From JAAYGD01 sp964609995 (lineage in GTDB: Bacteria; Bacillota_I; Bacilli_A; RF39; UBA660): a stretch of 7,998 bases of DNA. Positions 4,900 to 7,998 of this stretch are shown here, piece after piece; within the stretch, counting starts at the first letter, position 1, and the number at the start of each line of letters is the position of its first letter. The stretch lies in contig CAZSTI010000026.1 in assembly GCA_964609995.1 (NCBI GenBank), forward strand, positions 1-7,998, read 5' to 3'. The position numbers were made by a program, and so were the translations under genes. The notes under the pieces are model-generated. The model was not told where the DNA came from, ran no database searches, and saw only the letters and a list, made by a program, of their open reading frames with translations.

Positions 4900-5670
4900 T
4901 CAGTTGTTATCTTTAGAAGAAAGATTTTCTTTTGCTTCTTTTACATATTCATATCCATTATTAATCTTTTCTTCGATAGGTATATTTTCGCTATATATAT
5001 TTCTTAGTTTATCCATAACCAATGAATCATTATCAATTAATTGATAAAAACTATCGTAACTTTTTTCAGTAAAATCAATAATTTCATTAAATGGCTTATT
5101 ATTTAAAACTGAATCAGTTACCATTTCGCTGTATTCCCATACTAAATATGGTGATTCATATTCATTCCTTGGAATTTCAGGGTGAAGTTGCTTCCATTTT
5201 TCAAACCACATAAAATGTAATGTTTCATGGGCACACGTTTCAATCAGTTTCCAATCTTCAACTTCAATCGAGATAGAAAAACTAAAATCTTCCAAATATC
5301 TTGGAAAAACAGGTATTATCCCAACTGTTCCTTCAATTACTTCTATATTACTTGGCCATTCTACGTTTAAATAATCAGACAATGTTTTAAAGTATACATC
5401 ATTGTATTTTTTCCATAAATTATTATATCTTTGAGTTTCCGAAGAAATTTTTTCATATTCTTTTTGATACCTTTTTGTTACAACTTTTTCGATAATTCTA
5501 AATACTACATCTTTTGTAGCTTCTTTTTTTAAATCAGATAATTCAGGAAAACATAATATTGTATAATTATAAACACTCAACGAACCATCATTTTCATAAT
5601 ATGCCCATTTTATTAAATCAATGTTTTCCTGTAAAGTCATTACTCTAAATTTAAGTTTTGGTAAATTCAT
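4900..5670 (-). CDS. Putative zinc metallopeptidase (HExxH), 256 residues
   Basis: A cytosolic protein with no signal peptide or membrane segment. The HExxH zinc-binding motif is His148-Glu149-Thr-Leu-His152 in 'IETCAHETLHFMWFEKW'. Downstream acids in VWEYSEMVTD (Glu179, Glu182) are candidate third zinc ligands, with the spacing expected of a gluzincin-like enzyme. The segment IEVIEGTVGIIPVFPRYL (109-126) probably forms the edge strand above the active site. The N-terminal 100 residues are helical and charged. The natural substrate is unknown, and a non-proteolytic role cannot be excluded. GAGGTG (5676-5681) supports the first ATG at 5670 over the internal Met11. The stop is TGA, after which the frame happens to stay open for about 35 codons; the hydrophilic SSKDNN end looks natural. 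It appears to be a single-gene unit. Confidence 0.78.
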   Translation of the reverse strand: MNLPKLKFRVMTLQENIDLIKWAYYENDGSLSVYNYTILCFPELSDLKKEATKDVVFRIIEKVVTKRYQKEYEKISSETQRYNNLWKKYNDVYFKTLSDYLNVEWPSNIEVIEGTVGIIPVFPRYLEDFSFSISIEVEDWKLIETCAHETLHFMWFEKWKQLHPEIPRNEYESPYLVWEYSEMVTDSVLNNKPFNEIIDFTEKSYDSFYQLIDNDSLVMDKLRNIYSENIPIEEKINNGYEYVKEAKENLSSKDNN

Positions 5671-5683
5671 ACTATCACCTCTA

Positions 5684-5701
5684 ATTAATTATATCAAATG
5701 T
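5684..5701 (-). promoter_or_regulatory. Extended -10 promoter for the metallopeptidase gene
   Basis: The minus strand reads ACATTTGATATAATTAAT, identical over 18 bp to the HD-gene promoter at 1772-1789. It contains TGATATAAT (TATAAT 5688-5693). The predicted start near 5681 leaves a leader of about 11 nt that begins at the ribosome binding site. Confidence 0.6.
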
Positions 5702-5707
5702 TTGTAT

Positions 5708-5740
5708 ATAAAAAACGCGCTTTTACATTGAAAAACGCAT
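5708..5740 (-). terminator. Candidate intrinsic terminator after the Ig-like membrane protein gene
   Basis: On the minus strand GCGTTTT (5732-5738) can pair with AAAAGCGC (5717-5724) around a 7-nt loop with one bulged G, followed by GTTTTTT. This is the GC-plus-U-tract arrangement of an intrinsic terminator, about 60 nt after the stop at 5801 and just before the metallopeptidase promoter. The GC-rich core stands out from the surrounding AT-rich DNA. Confidence 0.5.
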
Positions 5741-5800
5741 CTAAAATATCGGTAGTCTTAATAATAGGATGCTCATTTATAAGTATTACTATGCTCAAAT

Positions 5801-6421
5801 TCACTTAATTTCAAATTCGACATTAACCTTAATAATATCAATTTCTGTTATAGGAGTGTCTTTTTCTTTAAATACTCTTTTAATGATTCTGTATTTTCCT
5901 AAAGATAATATACCATAAGTATTTTCAAAATTAATAGGTTCTTCTTTTTCCTCTTGTGATTTTAAATTATATGCTATAGAATTCCATGTTAGTGGATCTC
6001 CTGTAACAGTTGAAATTTCTTCCCATTTATCATTATTAAGTTTTTGAACATAAAATTCGGGTCCATATAAATAAGTATCATCAGAAATGTTTTTTAAAAT
6101 AATAGTGACACTTTTTGCTGATAAAGATTCATTTTTAATGCTCAATACTATGTCCTCTTGTTTTTCTTTATTTTCAGAATTATCTTCTGATTCAACATAA
6201 GTATTAACTTCACCACCAACTTTATTTCCTAATATTTTCAATTCCCAACCTTCTTCATATCCTGTTGATGATTTTTCACTTAAGCGATGAATTTTAGTAT
6301 ATTGATATAATACTGCTTTATAATGTATTGAACCACCATCTTTTACATGACTACGAATTGGTATTAACATTAAAACAAAAATTATAATCACAATAATAAT
6401 TATTAACTTTTTCTTTTTCAT
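5801..6421 (-). CDS. Membrane-anchored protein with bacterial Ig-like (BIg20-type) domain
   Basis: A 206-residue protein with a KKKK N-terminus and one strongly hydrophobic segment at about 6-20, so an N-in, C-out anchor or uncleaved signal. The segment 'SIHYKAVLYQYTKIHRL' followed by 'GYEEGWELKILGNKVGG' (31-70) is typical of a family of small Firmicutes envelope proteins. Residues about 90-206 resemble the bacterial Ig-like domain 20 pattern: SVTIILKNISDDTYLYG, then FYVQKLNNDKWEEI, WNSIAYNLKS, and YGILSLGKYRIIKRVF. The role is unknown but extracytoplasmic. The frame opens at 6454, but AGTGAG lies 6 nt before the ATG at 6421, and the promoter -10 overlaps the longer reading, so I choose 6421. 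The stop is TGA. Confidence 0.78.
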   Translation of the reverse strand: MKKKKLIIIIVIIIFVLMLIPIRSHVKDGGSIHYKAVLYQYTKIHRLSEKSSTGYEEGWELKILGNKVGGEVNTYVESEDNSENKEKQEDIVLSIKNESLSAKSVTIILKNISDDTYLYGPEFYVQKLNNDKWEEISTVTGDPLTWNSIAYNLKSQEEKEEPINFENTYGILSLGKYRIIKRVFKEKDTPITEIDIIKVNVEFEIK

Positions 6422-6442
6422 AAGCATCTCACTTTCAACTAC

Positions 6443-6451
6443 ATTATACCA
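6443..6451 (-). promoter_or_regulatory. Extended -10 promoter for the Ig-like membrane protein gene
   Basis: The minus strand reads TGGTATAAT (TATAAT 6443-6448), 22 nt before the ATG at 6421. A TTGATT at 6463-6468 could be a -35, but the 14-bp spacing is too short for a normal sigma-A site. Confidence 0.55.
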
Positions 6452-6509
6452 CAAATATTTATAATCAAGGAGTTTGGAATATTATTTTTTACGATCTGAT
6501 TTTATACAT

Positions 6510-6542
6510 AAAATGGTTCTAAAATGGTTCTAATGCCATTTT
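6510..6542. repeat. Tandem 11-bp repeat with overlapping hairpin downstream of secA
   Basis: AAAATGGTTCT occurs twice head to tail (6510-6520 and 6521-6531). The second copy's AAAATGG (6521-6527) also pairs perfectly with CCATTTT (6536-6542) across an 8-nt loop. It lies in the non-coding gap between the secA terminator and the Ig-like protein promoter. It may be a remnant of an insertion or slippage event, or a second RNA hairpin. There is no clean T-tract on either strand. Confidence 0.45.
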
Positions 6543-6557
6543 TGGTGTATTTTTTGC

Positions 6558-6601
6558 AAAAAAGAAAAATTCGTGTTTTCCCTTATTTTATAGGGACTAC
6601 G
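6558..6601 (-). terminator. Candidate intrinsic terminator of secA
   Basis: Immediately after the secA stop (6604-6606) the minus strand can fold a hairpin with CGT/ACG outer pairs (6599-6601 with 6572-6574) and a CCCT/AGGG inner stem (6592-6595 with 6580-6583). A T-rich run on the minus strand follows (A-rich at 6558-6569 on the plus strand). The stem is imperfect, but position and U-tract fit a terminator. Confidence 0.5.
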
Positions 6602-6603
6602 AG

Positions 6604-7998
6604 TTACTTACCACAACAATTCTTATATTTCTTACCTGATCCGCATGGACAAGAATCGTTTCTACCTATCTTTTCTTTCTTTTTTATTGGAGCTGATTTT
6701 GTTTCACTACTATTATCTGCAATAGGTTTTACAACTTGTTCTCTTTCTACATTTCTTTTAATTTCTGCACTCAATAAATATAAACATGTTTCTTTATTTA
6801 TTTTATCTATCATTATATCAAAAGTTTCATAACCTTCTTTTATATAAGCTTGTAAAGGATTCTCATTAGCATATCCTCTAAGACCAATTCCTTCTTTTAA
6901 ATGTTCCATATCATTAATATGATCCATCCATCTAGAATCAACTACTCTTAAAGCTATTGCTTTTTCAAATTCATTTGTTATTTCTATTGGCATTTCTTTA
7001 ACTTTGTTTTCATAGAATTTTATAATCTTTTCTAATATAATTTCTTTAACTTTTTCTATATCTTTATTTTTAATATCAGAAGTTTTTATTAAATTAGTTC
7101 TTAATATATTCTTATTTAAATGATTAGATAATTCTAAATAGTTATCAATTTTTTCTTCATTGTCTTCAGGCTTATAATTTTCTGCAGTATTAATATAATT
7201 TTCAACAGTACTATTAACATATGTATTAAATATATTTATTACTTTATCTCTAATTGATTCTGAATCAATTATTTCATTTCTCATTGTATATATTATTTCC
7301 CTATGTTCATTCATTACGTTATCATATTGAAGAAGTTGTTTACGAGTATCAAAGTTATTTCCTTCAACTCTTTTTTGTGCCGACTCAACAGCTCTAGAAA
7401 ACATCTTACTTCTTATTGCTGCATCTCCATCTAATCCCATAGTTTGAAGTGTTGTCTTTAATCTATCAGTTCCAAATTTAAGCATTATATCATCTTCTAA
7501 TGAAATAAAGAATTGTGTAACTCCGGGATCCCCTTGTCTTCCAGAACGTCCTCTTAATTGATTGTCAATTCTTCTTGCTTCGTGTCTTTCTGTTCCGATT
7601 ACACATAATCCTCCAAGGTCAACAACACCTTTTCCAAGTTTAATATCTGTTCCACGACCAGCCATATTAGTTGCTATAGTAACAGAACCTTTTTCTCCAG
7701 CTTTTGCAATAATCTCAGCTTCTCTACTATGATTTTTAGCATTTAAGACTTCGTGCTTTATGCCTCTTCTATTTAACAAAGTACTTACTAATTCACTAGT
7801 TTCAATTGCTATAGTACCTACTAATATAGGTTGACCCTCTTTATGTCTTCTTTCAACTTCATTAACTATTGAATTAAATTTAGCTAATTTAGTTGAATAT
7901 AATAAGTCGGCCAAATCATCTCTAATAACAGGTTTGTTAGTAGGAATTTGTATTACATACATATTATAAATATTTCTAAATTCTTCTTCTTCTGTTTT
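6604..7998 (-). CDS. secA: Protein translocase ATPase SecA, C-terminal part (5' end outside window)
   Basis: SecA is the ATPase motor that drives preproteins through SecYEG. The frame stays open to the window edge, where TEEEEFRNIYNMYV is the conserved SecA stretch after the second-subdomain junction, so the gene starts outside the window and about 464 C-terminal residues are seen. Visible in order are IPTNKPVIRDD, the NBD2 motifs GTIAIETSE and TNMAGRGTDI, and the Arg-finger motif QLRGRSGRQGDPG (7522-7560). The helical wing/scaffold follows with LLQYDNVMNEHR and RWMDHINDMEHLKEGIGLRGY. A linker leads to the SEC-C zinc-binding tail CPCGSGKKYKNCC (6613-6651), which binds SecB or phospholipid/ribosome in other bacteria. 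It is intact with a TAA stop. The downstream prfB often found next to secA is absent here. Confidence 0.97.
   Translation of the reverse strand, partial: KTEEEEFRNIYNMYVIQIPTNKPVIRDDLADLLYSTKLAKFNSIVNEVERRHKEGQPILVGTIAIETSELVSTLLNRRGIKHEVLNAKNHSREAEIIAKAGEKGSVTIATNMAGRGTDIKLGKGVVDLGGLCVIGTERHEARRIDNQLRGRSGRQGDPGVTQFFISLEDDIMLKFGTDRLKTTLQTMGLDGDAAIRSKMFSRAVESAQKRVEGNNFDTRKQLLQYDNVMNEHREIIYTMRNEIIDSESIRDKVINIFNTYVNSTVENYINTAENYKPEDNEEKIDNYLELSNHLNKNILRTNLIKTSDIKNKDIEKVKEIILEKIIKFYENKVKEMPIEITNEFEKAIALRVVDSRWMDHINDMEHLKEGIGLRGYANENPLQAYIKEGYETFDIMIDKINKETCLYLLSAEIKRNVEREQVVKPIADNSSETKSAPIKKKEKIGRNDSCPCGSGKKYKNCCGK

Noticed and set aside
4795..4902. The metallopeptidase frame stays open for about 35 codons after its TGA stop, hinting at TGA recoding.
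   Set aside because: The Trp codons I checked in this gene and in secA are TGG, the SSKDNN end looks natural, and the extension runs into the next gene's promoter box. Chance openness is likely.
6524..6832. A plus-strand open frame of about 102 codons with hydrophobic stretches at the secA end.
   Set aside because: It overlaps the conserved SecA C-terminus and zinc tail antisense, with no ribosome binding site or promoter.

Overview
The window is very AT-rich bacterial DNA (roughly three quarters A+T by eye), and every supported gene lies on the minus strand. The codon use, strong AGGAGG-type ribosome binding sites, TATAAT boxes and a Firmicutes-style SecA with a SEC-C zinc tail suggest a low-GC Bacillota lineage, perhaps a gut Clostridia/Bacilli relative. 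The sequence cannot fix the genus. All Trp codons I checked are TGG and TGA is used as a stop, so a standard bacterial code fits better than a Mycoplasma code.

Read in the direction of transcription (high to low coordinates), the window starts inside secA (7998-6604, C-terminal 464 residues). This is the only core housekeeping gene, and it is followed by a candidate intrinsic terminator. An accessory stretch of small, mostly single-gene units follows: a membrane-anchored Ig-like protein (6421-5801), a putative HExxH zinc metallopeptidase (5670-4900), an MGMT/alkyltransferase-like DNA-binding protein without the methyl-acceptor cysteine (4757-4284), a probable decayed gene remnant (4291-4103), an uncharacterised N-terminal domain fused to a P-loop kinase (4043-2961), two unrelated GNAT acetyltransferases (2868-2452 and 2359-1880), an HD-domain phosphohydrolase cut short by an in-frame TAA (1758-1309, tail to 1105) in tandem with an unknown 132-residue protein (1096-698), and a membrane-anchored protein with a C-terminal DUF5011-like domain (637-11).

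Almost every gene has its own promoter-like box directly upstream, and most of these are extended -10 elements (TGnTATAAT) giving predicted leaders of only about 10-25 nt. Only the HD gene and the 132-residue gene look like a conventional two-gene operon. I see no single pathway linking the genes. They read as an accessory island of one-gene cassettes beside secA, with signs of decay: a premature stop, a remnant with two internal stops, and short repeats.

No tRNA, rRNA, CRISPR array, insertion sequence or integrase is visible. The most interesting items are the interrupted HD gene, the two-domain kinase, the decayed reading frame next to it, and the shared extended -10 promoter design.
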